A stretch of 64,000 nucleotides of DNA from Myxococcales bacterium (GCA_016706545.1 JADJJK010000028.1:56923-120922), one strand, 5' to 3'; shown: positions 1 through 8,089, counted from the first letter of the stretch. Program-made: numbers and translations. Notes: generated from the letters alone by a model not told the origin.

Positions 1-562
1 CCTCAATGGCCGGCGTGAGCCGCGAACTCGCGGCCGAGCCTGCCGGAGTCGTCGCCCTGGTCGTGTCGCCGTTCGTGACAACCTCGTACTTCGCCACCCG
101 CTTGACCAGGATGTAGAACCCACCCGGCCGGTAGGCGACCTGCTGCGAATCATCGAAGCCGATCCGGCGACAGCCTCGCGCCTCGAGTTCCTCGTGGACG
201 ATCTCGATCACCACACGGGGCAGCTTGCTCGTGGACAGGTCGCGCCGGCCGTGAGGACGAGGCTTGCCCTTGCCCTCCGGATCAGGCGGGGCGGCCTCCG
301 TCGCATCCTGGACCTTCTTGTTCAGCTCCTTCTGGAGCTGCGCCTCGCCCGCGAGTAGATCTCCAAGCGCGAGCTGGAGTTCGCTCGTGCCGCTCCGCTC
401 GGTCTTGTTGCCGTACAGCCGCCGCTTGAGCAACGCGAGCTCGTGGGCCAGCCCCGTGATCGTATCCTCGAGCGAGGCAACCTTGATCGCGGCTTCGGCT
501 TTGGCCCCGGCCAGCTCCGCCTGAAGCTGAGCGATCGTCGTCGCCATCACCTTCTGCGACAT
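1..562 (-). CDS. tnpC: IS66-family transposase TnpC, N-terminal part, cut by window edge
   Basis: The reverse strand reads from ATG at 562 through about 187 codons to the edge without a stop. It starts MSQKVMATTIAQLQAEL, which predicts a coiled coil. The segment LALLKRRLYGNKTERS is the hallmark N-terminal motif of IS66 transposases (LLRRMLYGRKSERF-like). A proline-rich linker (PDPEGKGKPRPHGRRDLS) and the zinc-binding-like region (EELEARGCRRIGFDD) follow. The DDE catalytic domain would lie outside the window. It is the third gene of the usual tnpA-tnpB-tnpC order, 83 nt after tnpB. Confident as family; whether the whole gene is intact cannot be seen. Confidence 0.9.
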   Translation of the reverse strand, partial: MSQKVMATTIAQLQAELAGAKAEAAIKVASLEDTITGLAHELALLKRRLYGNKTERSGTSELQLALGDLLAGEAQLQKELNKKVQDATEAAPPDPEGKGKPRPHGRRDLSTSKLPRVVIEIVHEELEARGCRRIGFDDSQQVAYRPGGFYILVKRVAKYEVVTNGDTTRATTPAGSAASSRLTPAIE

Positions 563-645
563 CGTCCTGGTTTCCTTCGTCGGTAGAGGCCACCCTCCTC
601 TCCACTACACGACGTGGATCTCCCTGTGCAAGCGCAAATTGCGCG

Positions 646-987
646 TCAGTGATACCGGCGTGGCGTCGTGCGCGGCGTGAGCGCTACACCGCGATGGATC
701 ACGTCGAAGACCGCCGCGCTCACCAGCAGGTGCTGTTCACCCGGCTCGGTCGCCCGTGGCAGTTCAAATCGCCCGGCGTCGAGCTTCTTGTGGATCACGA
801 TTGTCCCGGTTCCGTCCCACGTCAGCACCTTCATCGTGTGCCCGCGCTTGCCCACGAACACGAACAGTGCCCGCGATCGCGGCTCGGCGCGCATCTTCTC
901 CCTCACCATCCCCCCGAGCCGCTCCGCGCCCAGCCGCATGTCCACCGGCTCGAGCGCCACGTAGATCGGGAGACCGTGCGAGATCAC
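646..987 (-). CDS. tnpB: IS66 accessory protein TnpB
   Basis: A 113-aa protein starting at GTG 987. It carries the IS66 Orf2 signature in order: VDMRLGAERLGGMVREKM, ALFVFVGKRGHTMKVLTWDG, and HKKLDAGRFELP. TnpB is required for IS66 transposition but its biochemical role is unclear. The start GTGA overlaps the stop of the tnpA copy just upstream, giving translational coupling typical of IS66. The reading frame is uninterrupted and length fits the family (about 115 aa). The C-terminal tail (ALTPRTTPRRYH) is basic and not distinctive. Confidence 0.9.
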   Translation of the reverse strand: MISHGLPIYVALEPVDMRLGAERLGGMVREKMRAEPRSRALFVFVGKRGHTMKVLTWDGTGTIVIHKKLDAGRFELPRATEPGEQHLLVSAAVFDVIHRGVALTPRTTPRRYH

Positions 988-1354
988 GGCGCACCTCCAT
1001 CCAGCGCGGCAACGACCGCCCGGAGGAGGCCAGCGTCGAACCCGACGCGCAACTCGATCTCCGCGGCGCCGACCCGCACCACCAAGGCCGTGCTCGCGGG
1101 CGCGGCCGTCACCAACTCGACGAACGTCGGCGTCCTCGCTGATCCCGGAGTCGCGTTCGTCCTTCGACCTCTGCACCCATGTATACGCCGTCGATGCGAT
1201 CACCCCGAGCCGTCGCGCTGCACTCGGGACCGGCTCGCCACGCTGGACCGCGGCCACCAACTCAGCTCGCTCGCTCCGCTTGTAGATCTTCCTCATCCTG
1301 CCAGCATCAGCGCCCCCTTTGCACCGTTCCAGGTGGGGTTCGCACAGCGGTTAC
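961..1354. repeat. IS66 left-end direct repeat, unit 1
   Basis: About 394 bp, nearly identical to 1356-1748. Differences are a few substitutions and compensating 1-nt indels, for example around 1147 and 1220-1245. It covers the IS terminus, tnpA and the first codons of tnpB. The two units are separated by a single base. Confidence 0.9.
984..1296 (-). pseudogene. tnpA: IS66 tnpA, copy 1, frameshifted
   Basis: It begins MRKIYKRSERAELVAAVQ and contains the helix-turn-helix PSAARRLGVIASTAYTWVQ of IS66 Orf1. After KDERDSG the frame is lost relative to copy 2. At about 1147 this copy has one extra G, so the downstream residues (PTFVELVTAAPAS in copy 2) are read out of frame. Translation then runs on in the tnpB frame. 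The region is a near-identical duplicate of 1356-1748. Either a real defect or a sequencing indel; the second copy shows what the intact product looks like. Confidence 0.8.
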
Positions 1355-1355
1355 C

Positions 1356-1748
1356 GTAGATCGGGAGACCGTGCGAGATCACGGCGCACCTCCATCCAGC
1401 GCGGCAACGACCGCCCGGAGGAGGCCAGCGTCGAACCCGACGCGCACCTCGATCTCCGCGGCGCCGACCCGCACCACCAAGGCCGTGCTCGCGGGCGCGG
1501 CCGTCACCAACTCGACGAACGTCGGCGACCTCGCTGATCCCGAGTCGCGTTCGTCCTTCGACCTCTGCACCCATGTATACGCCGTCGATGCGATCACCCC
1601 GAGCCGTCGCGCTGCACTCGAGGACCGGCTCGCCACGCTGACCGCGGCCACCAACTCAGCTCGCTCGCTCCGCTTGTAGATCTTCCTCATCCTGCCAGCA
1701 TCAGCGCCCCCTTTGCACCGTTCCAGGTGGGGTTCGCACAGCGGTTAC
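1356..1748. repeat. IS66 left-end direct repeat, unit 2
   Basis: Second copy of the 961-1354 unit. It ends at the outer IS terminus (GTAACCGCTG on the minus strand). The inner break lies at the CTACG shared by tnpB codons and the IS end, so short homology may have guided the rearrangement. Confidence 0.9.
1379..1690 (-). CDS. tnpA: IS66 accessory protein TnpA (HTH), copy 2
   Basis: A 103-aa intact version of the IS66 Orf1 protein. The N-terminal HTH (residues about 8-45, ARRLGVIASTAYTWVQRSKD) is followed by a beta-rich C-terminal domain ending GLLRAVVAALDGGAP. It lies in the duplicated left end of the element, so it is not followed by its own tnpB. The sequence breaks off after the first codons of tnpB and continues into copy 1 of the left end. 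Probably the only translatable tnpA here, but separated from tnpB by the duplication. Confidence 0.85.
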   Translation of the reverse strand: MRKIYKRSERAELVAAVSVASRSSSAARRLGVIASTAYTWVQRSKDERDSGSARSPTFVELVTAAPASTALVVRVGAAEIEVRVGFDAGLLRAVVAALDGGAP

Positions 1749-1751
1749 GAT

Positions 1752-2859
1752 CTATCTAACTCGTCCGAGTCGCACCAGGATCTGACGGATCTCACCCTCG
1801 AGTCGCGTGCGCAGCTCCGCGGGCGCGTCATACTTCAAGCGGTGCACATGATCGATGTCGAACGGCAATCGCGCCGCGGGCGCCTGAGTCAGAAGCTCGC
1901 TCGTACGACGTGCGTGCTCGACGAGAATCACCTGATGGGGCGGCTTCGACGCAAGCGCGTACCCAATCTCGATCCGGTATGTTCGGATTAGGAAGGAGAC
2001 GTCCGTTATGCACTGCCACCGGGGTTGCATCAGCCACAACGCAATCAGCACGTGCAATCTTTTCCATCAATGCGGTGTCGATACGGACAGCTCCGTCACC
2101 GACGTCCGTTGCCATTTCAATCGCGAACTGGGCGTCGATCCTCCAGCTGGAATTCGCAATCTTCTCGATTCGCTGCAGGGCGTCCATGATGTGGGTGCGT
2201 GATGGGTTGTGATCTGACTGCCACGCATAGAAGACGCCAATCACCTGCGGGCGCACCTCATCGAGAATCGTCTCACCTGCACCCAAGTTGAGCTCACCCC
2301 GTATCCGTTTCGAATATTCGCGCTCGCCCAGGGGGGTTATTGAAAAAAGTCGTCCTTCTGGCAAGGTCCTCTCAGTCATCCAACCGAGTACCACCACCTC
2401 CTCGGCCGCTCTAACGACTGTTCCGGCTTCGTAGAGAAGCAAGTGAATTTCGAGTTCACGTTCCCAGACTTCAGGAAGAGTGCCGAGGAAGCCACCGACA
2501 TCTCGCCTATTCGCGATGATCGGGAACATTACCAACGCCACGATCAGATCCTTGAGCGGGTACTTCTGTTGATCGCGTAGGCACCGGTGTCTGATGCATC
2601 GCCGATGCAAAATCAACTCTCGTGCCTTGAGTCCCGCGCTCGTTGCCCGGAAACGTGGCTCACGGATCTCGCCGCTCGGAGGCGATTCCTTAGTCAACCC
2701 CGAAGTTGTTAGCTCCAGCATCGCGCGACTTATGTCGTCAAGTTCCACGTCGACTCGTTGGGCTCCGAGAATCGACACTGTGGTCTCCCCCTCCATTCGC
2801 GGCGAGAAATGTGGGCTGATTAGCAAATCCTCCGCGAGCGGGGTGAGATCGGTCGTCAT
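1752..2859 (-). pseudogene. wHTH plus TIR/nucleotide-processing-like domain protein, single frameshift
   Basis: Reads from ATG 2859 (MTTDLTPLAEDLL). The middle contains a winged-helix-like stretch (VVLGWMTERTLPEGRLFSIT). The C-terminal part begins VIGVFYAWQSDHNPSRTHI, continues with RADCVVADATPVAVHNGR, LLPNPN and, in the next frame, IEIGYALAS and LPFDID. This order of motifs is the Rossmann-like 'FYSWQSD ... D(I)VVADVS ... PNPNV(L)ELGYAL' module found in TIR-like or deoxyribosyltransferase-like proteins that often sit in defence islands. One extra C near 1975 separates LPNPN from IEIGYAL, so the family core is otherwise complete. GC is visibly lower than the chromosome. It is flanked by the IS66 end 4 nt after the stop and by an IS3 fragment upstream. 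Function in defence is inference. Confidence 0.6.
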
Positions 2860-2949
2860 ACAACCTGTCTTGTAGCAGGAACTACGGCGGAAGGGAGCTG
2901 GGCACCTGGGTCGCGAGAGGCCCGCGCGGCTGAGAGCACTCGTGGCGTC

Positions 2950-3110
2950 ATTGCAGGGCTCCATGCCGTGGTCCATCAGGACCCGTTTGATGGTGTTGCG
3001 CCCCAGCTCATGGCCCAGGTTGCGTAGCGCTCCCCAGATCCGCGTGTAGCCCCAGCTCGGGTTCTCCGAGGCGAACCTGACCACGAGCTGTTGCGCGCCG
3101 GAAGCACTCG
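2950..3110 (-). pseudogene. IS3-family transposase OrfB fragment
   Basis: Reverse-strand translation AQQLVVRFASENPSWGYT then RIWGALRNLGHELGRNTIKR and VLMDHGMEP. This is the HTH_21 region that precedes the DDE domain in IS3/IS481-type integrases (ENPRWGYRRI-like). No catalytic DDE residues remain. It is fused in frame to the upstream side of the TIR-like gene by chance. Remnant only. Confidence 0.75.
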
Positions 3111-3120
3111 CTGGGAGGAA

Positions 3121-3155
3121 GAACCCGACCGGAGGTTGTTTTGCGAGGCGAGCAC
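3121..3155. repeat. dispersed 35-bp repeat, copy A
   Basis: Starts GAACCCGACCGGAGG and continues TTGTTTTGCGAGGCGAGCAC. The same sequence occurs at 5579-5613 and 5903-5937, and a shorter diverged form lies at 9099-9118, all in the same orientation. Each copy lies at a junction between unrelated sequences, as expected for the end of a mobile element. Confidence 0.8.
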
Positions 3156-3410
3156 ATCGACAACTCGCCCACGGAGCGCGAGTTCCAGAACGTCGCCAAG
3201 CTGCGCCTCAACATGCTCTTCGCCGGCAGCACCGAAGGCGCCCACCGCGCCGGCGTCCTGCTCGGACTCGTCGCCACCTGCCGCGCGATCGGCGTCCCCA
3301 TCCAGGCTTACCTCTCCTGGGCCTTCGATCGCCTCGGCACCCATCGCGACCTCTTCGCACTGTCTCTCGACCAGCTCACACCCGCCGTGTTCAAGCGCAC
3401 CTTGGGCTGA
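3141..3410 (+). pseudogene. IS66-family transposase C-terminal fragment
   Basis: About 89 codons from TTG 3141. Recognisable parts are HIDNSPTEREFQNVAKLRLN (equivalent to IDNNxxERxLRPxxxGRKN of IS66 transposases), the following MLFAGSTEGAHRAGVLLGLV, then ATCRAIGVPIQAYLSWAFDR and the terminal ELTP-like SLDQLTPAVFKRTLG. The DNN catalytic region is only partly present and the rest of the gene is missing. The 5' break coincides with the dispersed repeat at 3121-3155. Opposite strand to the IS66 element at 1-1748, so an independent remnant. Confidence 0.75.
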
Positions 3411-3491
3411 GCTTGGCCCGGCCTCGCCCTCGATGGCCACCCCGGTGGACACACGCAGGCCCGCTGGTCGGCGTCATCCCGGCGTGGCTGA

Positions 3492-3641
3492 TCGGTCACC
3501 GACCGGGTCTCCACCGCGGTCACCTCGAACATCGCGCTGAGCGACTGGGGGCGATATCTCGGCGACGCCACCTTGACGGCCGCGATCCTTGACCGGCTCG
3601 CGATGCACGCCATCCGCATCGACATCGACGGTCCGAGCTGA
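3492..3641 (+). pseudogene. IS21 IstB-like ATPase C-terminal fragment
   Basis: Reads SVTDRVSTAVTSNIALSDWG then RYLGDATLTAAILDRLAMHA and IRIDIDGPS, stop. This matches the C-terminal end of IstB helper ATPases (RSTVVTTNLxFxEW ... DPxxxxALLDRLxHHAxxIxIxGxS). No P-loop is present. Directly after it, a 32-bp unit is tandemly duplicated at 3659-3690 and 3691-3722. Confidence 0.7.
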
Positions 3642-3658
3642 CGCCAGCACGTCGCCAA

Positions 3659-3722
3659 GACCCGCGCCATCGACCGCGAGCCGGCAGCCTGACCCGCGCC
3701 ATCGACCGCGAGCCGGCAGCCT
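3659..3722. repeat. two tandem 32-bp units
   Basis: Two identical 32-bp units beginning GACCCGCGCCATCGACCGCG, directly downstream of the IstB remnant. The remaining sequence up to 3900 has no supported gene. Confidence 0.8.
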
Positions 3723-3903
3723 GACCCGCCCCTCCGCGATTTCTCGAGCCGGATCCCAGCCGCGACCGTGGATTAGTATCCCGCCGTCGCCGCAGCCATC
3801 ATTCCCAGCACTGGATCCCCGGTCACGCCGCGATTGGATCCGTCAGATGCCGCCGACAAATCCCCCTTGTCGCGCTTGATGCTCGCGAACGCCTTCACGA
3901 TGA

Positions 3904-5439
3904 CTACTGCTCGACCGGAGATGGATCTCCACCGCCACCTCCACCGTCACCCACGACGAGGGTTGTAACCAACAGGCTCACGTTGGTGAAGGGCAGAACA
4001 GGTGCGACTTCGATGTAGAAGTCACCCAGTGGTGGGTTCGCGATTGCTAAGTCTTCATTGCTTCCTGGGACCGCAGGGTACAAATCGAAGTCTGTGGGGG
4101 TGGGCAGGGCTGCATATCTCACGATAAGGTCGGCATCGCCATCACCTGCCATACTGATTATCAGGCGAGATTTTCCTTCGGGGTTTGAAAACTTGTAAAG
4201 TCGCCTTCCTCCGCCGCTCACGATGTTGGTCACCGGAATACCGTCTTGCAGCGGCACGACTGGCGGCAAGCTATCCATGACGAATCGTCGTCCCATCGCT
4301 ACTACGTAACCTAACGTCGAGTCGAGGGTCTCCCACATGACCACGAAGCCGCCGGCGAGGTCCATGCTAACCGCGGTCATGCCCGCGCGTGCGTTAGCGA
4401 CTTTGAAGTTCGAAACTATGGTTCCATCGCTCCTGTACTCGCGGCCTAGGACTGCAGGAGGAATCATTGGATTGCCACTTCGCCCAGCATTACTCCACAC
4501 CACGACAAATCCCCCGTCGTCCATCATCCCTACGTCGCTGAGCTGCTCATTGTTCGGAGCGTCGCTGATGATGAAGTTCCCTCCAATCGGAACACCGCCG
4601 CTGTCAAATCGTTGACCAACCAGCGCGAATATCGTCAATGAAGATCTCCACTCGCCCCAGACAATAACGGACTTTCCAGAAGGAGATATCGCTACATGCG
4701 GCAAGCGAGAGTCAGCGCCGGAGCTATTTAGCTGATATTCGGGCCCGAACGCTACACCAGCGCTGTTGTATCGGCGCGCCCATACATCGATCTTAGCGAA
4801 TGATGGCAGTCGCATTCCAGCAAGGGTTGCATTGCCAAGTCGATCAACCGCTATATCATATACAGTATGAAATCCGGTCAATCCTTGCGAGACTGCGATC
4901 GGGTTAATCAACGGCGTTCCGGTCGGCGTATAAGTGCGAAGTCTGATAGTGGACGTGTTGTCGCTATGCACCTGCACCCATGTCACGACAATGAGTCCGT
5001 CGGCGTTGACGCCTACTTTTGCGCCGCCGATCCACCCGCCGAAGTCTTCGTCAACGCGCACAGTTGCAACTACATTCACCCCCATGGCGTCAACAACGCG
5101 CAGGTAGACTCCGACGTTCCCCGGAATGTTGCCGACGACAGATACCCTGCCAGCGCGATCTACTCCGATGGAGTCCCCCCAGTTTCCAATCACAGCAGTA
5201 TTGAAGGCAGGGAGGCTGCCATTCGCGCGTCGCCTAGTTAAGATCCTGGTGCCGGCATTGTCACGAACAAGCTCGATGTGTTCGCCATTCGAGCTGGCAA
5301 CACTGTCGAGTGCCGCTGACTCTATGGGGGTTCGCAAGATCCTTTCTGGGGCTGCCAAGGGAGTTGCTTCGCCTTGGGCTGACCAGGTAAGGATAGAAGT
5401 AAACAATAGCACCCATGAAATCTTGTAGACAAACTTCAC
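3904..5439 (-). CDS. secreted propeller-like protein with C-terminal PPC domain
   Basis: 511 aa. GTG 5439 is chosen because AAGAGG lies just upstream and because it gives a clean signal peptide (MKFVYKISWVLLFTSILTWS). The middle has repeated segments of the form GFVVVWSN...GREYRSDG, VIVWGEWRSS...GQRFDSGG and FVVMWETLDS...GRRFV, typical of secreted beta-propeller-like repeat proteins. The last about 90 residues (RLYKFSNPEGKSRL ... GDGDADLIVRY ... DFYIEVAP) match the bacterial pre-peptidase C-terminal (PPC) domain. A glycine run and SPVEQ end the protein. GC is clearly lower than the flanking genes and IS remnants lie on both sides, which suggests recent acquisition. Substrate unknown. Confidence 0.75.
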   Translation of the reverse strand: MKFVYKISWVLLFTSILTWSAQGEATPLAAPERILRTPIESAALDSVASSNGEHIELVRDNAGTRILTRRRANGSLPAFNTAVIGNWGDSIGVDRAGRVSVVGNIPGNVGVYLRVVDAMGVNVVATVRVDEDFGGWIGGAKVGVNADGLIVVTWVQVHSDNTSTIRLRTYTPTGTPLINPIAVSQGLTGFHTVYDIAVDRLGNATLAGMRLPSFAKIDVWARRYNSAGVAFGPEYQLNSSGADSRLPHVAISPSGKSVIVWGEWRSSLTIFALVGQRFDSGGVPIGGNFIISDAPNNEQLSDVGMMDDGGFVVVWSNAGRSGNPMIPPAVLGREYRSDGTIVSNFKVANARAGMTAVSMDLAGGFVVMWETLDSTLGYVVAMGRRFVMDSLPPVVPLQDGIPVTNIVSGGGRRLYKFSNPEGKSRLIISMAGDGDADLIVRYAALPTPTDFDLYPAVPGSNEDLAIANPPLGDFYIEVAPVLPFTNVSLLVTTLVVGDGGGGGGDPSPVEQ

Positions 5440-5578
5440 TCTCAACCTCTTCCATGTTTGAATAGTTGGCATCCAGCGCCGCAAGCTCCACCACAAGGAC
5501 GCCTGAAGACGCAGATCTTCTCGATGGAAAAGCCGCCACCTGTGGCTCTCGGCGGGGCGAGCCAGAAGTTGTATGGAA

Positions 5579-5613
5579 GAACCCGACGGGAGGTTGTTTT
5601 GCGAGGCGAGCAC
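5579..5613. repeat. dispersed 35-bp repeat, copy B
   Basis: Differs from copy A by one base (GACGGGAGG instead of GACCGGAGG). It forms the left border of the first 3'-flank duplication unit. Confidence 0.8.
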
Positions 5614-5892
5614 GGGCAAGCCGCGCCGCGTGGGTTCGCGTACAAAGAGTTCGCACGCTGAGCGCTGTCCATGCGCGCCAAGGGCGCCCTCAGGGCGCCC
5701 TTGGCGCCAGCTCGAGGAGCAGCGCGGCTATCTCGCTGATGCTGCGCCACGCCGCGACGAGGCGCGGCGTGGCGCGCCTGAAGTCGTCTCAATCGCTGTG
5801 TCTCGCAAGGGGCACCTGGGGCAGCTGTCAACGAGCGGCCCCCGCAGATGCCGCTCACTCCTGGATCACCACGCCGGGCTTGCCGCGCATCT
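5579..5892. repeat. tandem duplication of transposase 3' flank, unit 1
   Basis: About 314 bp, over 90% identical to 5903-6218 at an offset of 324-325 bp. It begins with dispersed repeat copy B. It ends with the reverse complement of the transposase C-terminus (MRGKPGVVIQE, stop), so a truncated second transposase 3' end is present. It contains an internal inverted repeat (GGGCGCCC-rich, 5685-5710) and the palindrome-rich segment GCCACGCCGCGACGAGGCG. Confidence 0.85.
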
Positions 5893-5902
5893 CATCTGTG
5901 AG

Positions 5903-5937
5903 GAACCCGACCGGAGGTTGTTTTGCGAGGCGAGCAC
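5903..5937. repeat. dispersed 35-bp repeat, copy C
   Basis: Identical to copy A over 35 bp. Left border of the second 3'-flank unit. Confidence 0.8.
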
Positions 5938-6218
5938 GGACAAGCCGCGCCGCGTGGGCTCGCGTACAAAGAGTTCGCACGCTGAGCGCTGTCCATGCTC
6001 GCCAAGGGCGACCTCAGGGCGCGCTTGGCGCCAGCTCGAGGACCAGCGCGGCTATCTCGCTGATGCTGCGCCACGCCGCGACGAGGCGCGGCGTGGCGCG
6101 CCTGAAGTCGTCTCAATCGCTGTGTCTCGCAAGGGGCACCTGGGGCAGCTGTCAACGAGCGGCCCCCGGCAGATGCCGCCTACTCCTGGATCACCACTCC
6201 AGGCTTGCCACGCATCTT
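5903..6218. repeat. tandem duplication of transposase 3' flank, unit 2
   Basis: Second unit, starting with dispersed repeat copy C (5903-5937) and running into the 3' end of the complete transposase gene at 6180. No gene is supported in either unit apart from the transposase terminus. Reading frames here are low-complexity shadows. Confidence 0.85.
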
Positions 6219-7064
6219 GTACGTGCCGGCCGGGAACACCGCCGGCAGGCCGGCAAGCCACTGCTGGAGAGCCGCGCGATAGGCATCCTGGAAAGCGCGG
6301 TTGCGCTGCAGCGCCTCCACGCGCGCCCAGCGGTTGCGCGCCGCAATGGTCGGCCGCAGCTTGCGCCTGGGCTCCCACGTGTTCGGACACGAGCGAAAGT
6401 CTTGCCGCCTCACCCCGGCTCGGCCGAGTACCGCTCGCCTCTCGCTCACCCGTTGCTGGCGCGCCAGCGCCTCCAGATCGTCGAGCCGCTGGCGCACCTT
6501 CCGGCGCGCTTCCTCGACCGGCCCCAGGTGCTCCGGCCAGGCCAACCTGAGCACCACGCGCTCGGGCGTCGGGCCCTCTTCACGGAAGAAGTGCGCCGGC
6601 CGCTCGGCCTGCAGATCCTGCCCGCCGAAGAACGCCGCCGTGGTGTGAACTCCCGGCCAATGCTCTACGTGTTCCACGAGCTGCGCTGTCACCGGGTTGG
6701 CCGCCGCATACGCGATCTTGTCGAACACATCCAGCTCTTCCACCAACTCCACCTGCCCAGGCTGCTCGTCGGCCCAGAAGTTCTCCCAGCGCCCGCGTAA
6801 CGCATTCAACGCCCGGGCCGTCAGGCTATGCAACTCCTGGGTGAACGCAGGCAACACGCCATCTGGGTCATGCACGATCGCGTGATGATGATTGGACATC
6901 ACCATCGCGTACAGCACTCGAATGCCAGTCTTCTGCGCCGCATATGCCAGGCAATAGAGGAAGACCTGGTTGGCCACCGCGTCGGGACGCAGCAGGAACG
7001 TGCGCTGCGTGCAGCGCCGCGTGATCATGTACACCTTCCCATGGAGGATCGGTCGAGAGTTCAC
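6180..7064 (-). CDS. REP-associated tyrosine (Y1, IS200-like) transposase
   Basis: About 294 aa from GTG 7064 (VNSRPILHGKVYMITRRCTQ). RPI.HGKVYMITRRCTQR followed by AYAAQKTGIRVLYAMVMSNH and HHAIVHD holds the HUH-type metal site (SNHHHAIV, equivalent to PNHFHLLV). Later parts are ENFWADEQPGQVELVEELDV, IAYAAANPVTAQLVEHVEHW, and a long basic, coiled C-terminal region. A longer reading frame extends to 7493 but that extension is low-complexity and crosses the hairpin at 7133-7164, so it was not used. Its 3' end and flank are duplicated at 5579-5892. Such domesticated transposases usually act on REP palindromes. Confidence 0.8.
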   Translation of the reverse strand: MNSRPILHGKVYMITRRCTQRTFLLRPDAVANQVFLYCLAYAAQKTGIRVLYAMVMSNHHHAIVHDPDGVLPAFTQELHSLTARALNALRGRWENFWADEQPGQVELVEELDVFDKIAYAAANPVTAQLVEHVEHWPGVHTTAAFFGGQDLQAERPAHFFREEGPTPERVVLRLAWPEHLGPVEEARRKVRQRLDDLEALARQQRVSERRAVLGRAGVRRQDFRSCPNTWEPRRKLRPTIAARNRWARVEALQRNRAFQDAYRAALQQWLAGLPAVFPAGTYKMRGKPGVVIQE

Positions 7065-7399
7065 GCGCAGAGCACTAGCAAGAAGCAAGCCGCAGATTAA
7101 ATATCTGTAATCGCTGCGCTGCTGTGCCGTTAGTGTCCGACTTCCGGCCAGAGCGCCCGGACACTTCCACTCTCTTGCCGGACACTCCTTCACTCGACTG
7201 TCACACGCGACCCGTGTGGCACCACGCGACTCACACTGTCCGGCTTCCGGCCGCTGCCTCACGGCTGCGAGCTCGCCCAGGGGAGCGACGCCACCCCGAC
7301 CGCCGCGATCTTCCACCGCCTCGCGATGCACGCCATCGATGAGGCCATGGAACGGCTGGACGAATGGCCCACCACCTCGGCTCGCCGCCCGTCCGCCGA
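7065..7399. other. gene-free stretch with IstB scrap
   Basis: No complete gene. It contains the REP-like hairpin above and, on the plus strand at 7281-7343, a short in-frame scrap (GSDATPTAAIFHRLAMHAI) of the same IstB C-terminus seen at 3492-3641. So two pieces of IS21-type elements bracket the transposase region. Confidence 0.6.
7133..7164. repeat. REP-like hairpin upstream of the transposase
   Basis: GTGTCCG (7133-7139) pairs perfectly with CGGACAC (7158-7164). A further CCGGACAC at 7179-7186 and CTGTCCGGCTTCCGGCC near 7237 repeat the same words. The motif lies just 5' of the tyrosine transposase gene, the expected place for its target palindrome. Confidence 0.55.
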
Positions 7400-7951
7400 T
7401 CATGGTGAAGAAGAGCGGCCACATGCCAGGCAGACGAGGGAGCCGTCGCTGAGCACGCGATAGCGTTCCGGCACCTGTCCGCAGTGCGGACACGCGCGAT
7501 CGAGGATCACGAAGCGGGGGCGGCCCTCGATCGGGACCTCTGGGCCGAGATCGGAGAGCTCCGATTCCGAGGTGCGGATCCGGATCAGGATCTTTTCATC
7601 CGTGACGTCGAGCCGCACGTGGCGCGAGCCGAACCCCCACGCGGGGAAGCCGCCGACCTCTGGGACGATGGCAGGGCCCATCCGCTGGCTCAGGTGGCGG
7701 CGCTCGGACAGGTCCACGCCGGCCCGCAGAAAGCTGACGACACCCGGCGCGACCGGCATGGAGTAGCGCGAGCCTCCTCTGCCATACCAGACAGTGAGTC
7801 CAGCCGTCGTGATCTCGGCATCGCAGCCCTGCTCTCGCTCGAGCATGAACCTGAGCATCTTCGACGTCCCAGGGGTGAACGGCAGGGGCTCGCCGTGAAG
7901 CGCTGCCAGCACGTCTTGATAGCTCGTCGCGCTGGATGGCTCGTCGGACAT
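7400..7951 (-). CDS. hypothetical protein with C-terminal zinc ribbon
   Basis: 183 aa, start ATG 7951 (MSDEPSSATSYQDVLAAL). No family is recognised for the first 150 residues, which look globular and beta-rich (SMPVAPGVVSFLRAGVDLSE, FGSRHVRLDVTDEKILIRIR). The end has two CxxC pairs, CPHCGQVPERYR and VCLACGRSS, forming a rubredoxin-like zinc ribbon. It stands alone between IS debris and an esterase gene. Possible nucleic-acid or protein contact via the ribbon; function not assignable. Confidence 0.6.
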   Translation of the reverse strand: MSDEPSSATSYQDVLAALHGEPLPFTPGTSKMLRFMLEREQGCDAEITTAGLTVWYGRGGSRYSMPVAPGVVSFLRAGVDLSERRHLSQRMGPAIVPEVGGFPAWGFGSRHVRLDVTDEKILIRIRTSESELSDLGPEVPIEGRPRFVILDRACPHCGQVPERYRVLSDGSLVCLACGRSSSP

Positions 7952-8089
7952 CGGGCGGCATGGTAGCGCAGGCGGATGCCGCTGGCCAGGCGTTGGCTCG
8001 TGACGGCAACGAGCTCGCCAGATAGAAGAAGTTGCCGGTCACGGTGGCGGCGGTGATCGCGACCTTCGCCTTCGAAGGCGAGCAGCGGG

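Larger units (their letters stand above)
1..1748 (-). mobile_element. IS66-family insertion sequence, left portion, with doubled left end
   Basis: Gene order tnpA-tnpB-tnpC on the minus strand, and the reverse strand starts GTAACCGCTGTGCG at 1748. This matches the IS66-family rule that terminal repeats begin GTAA. The same terminus occurs again at 1354, so the element has two tandem left ends (961-1354 and 1356-1748). The other terminus lies beyond position 1, so the 8-bp target duplication cannot be checked. The stop of the neighbouring gene lies only 4 nt outside the outer terminus. Confidence 0.8.

Noticed and set aside
7065..7493. N-terminal extension of the tyrosine transposase
   Set aside because: Crosses a REP-like hairpin and an IstB scrap read in the wrong sense; IS200-type transposases begin close to the RPI.HGKVYxITRRC motif.
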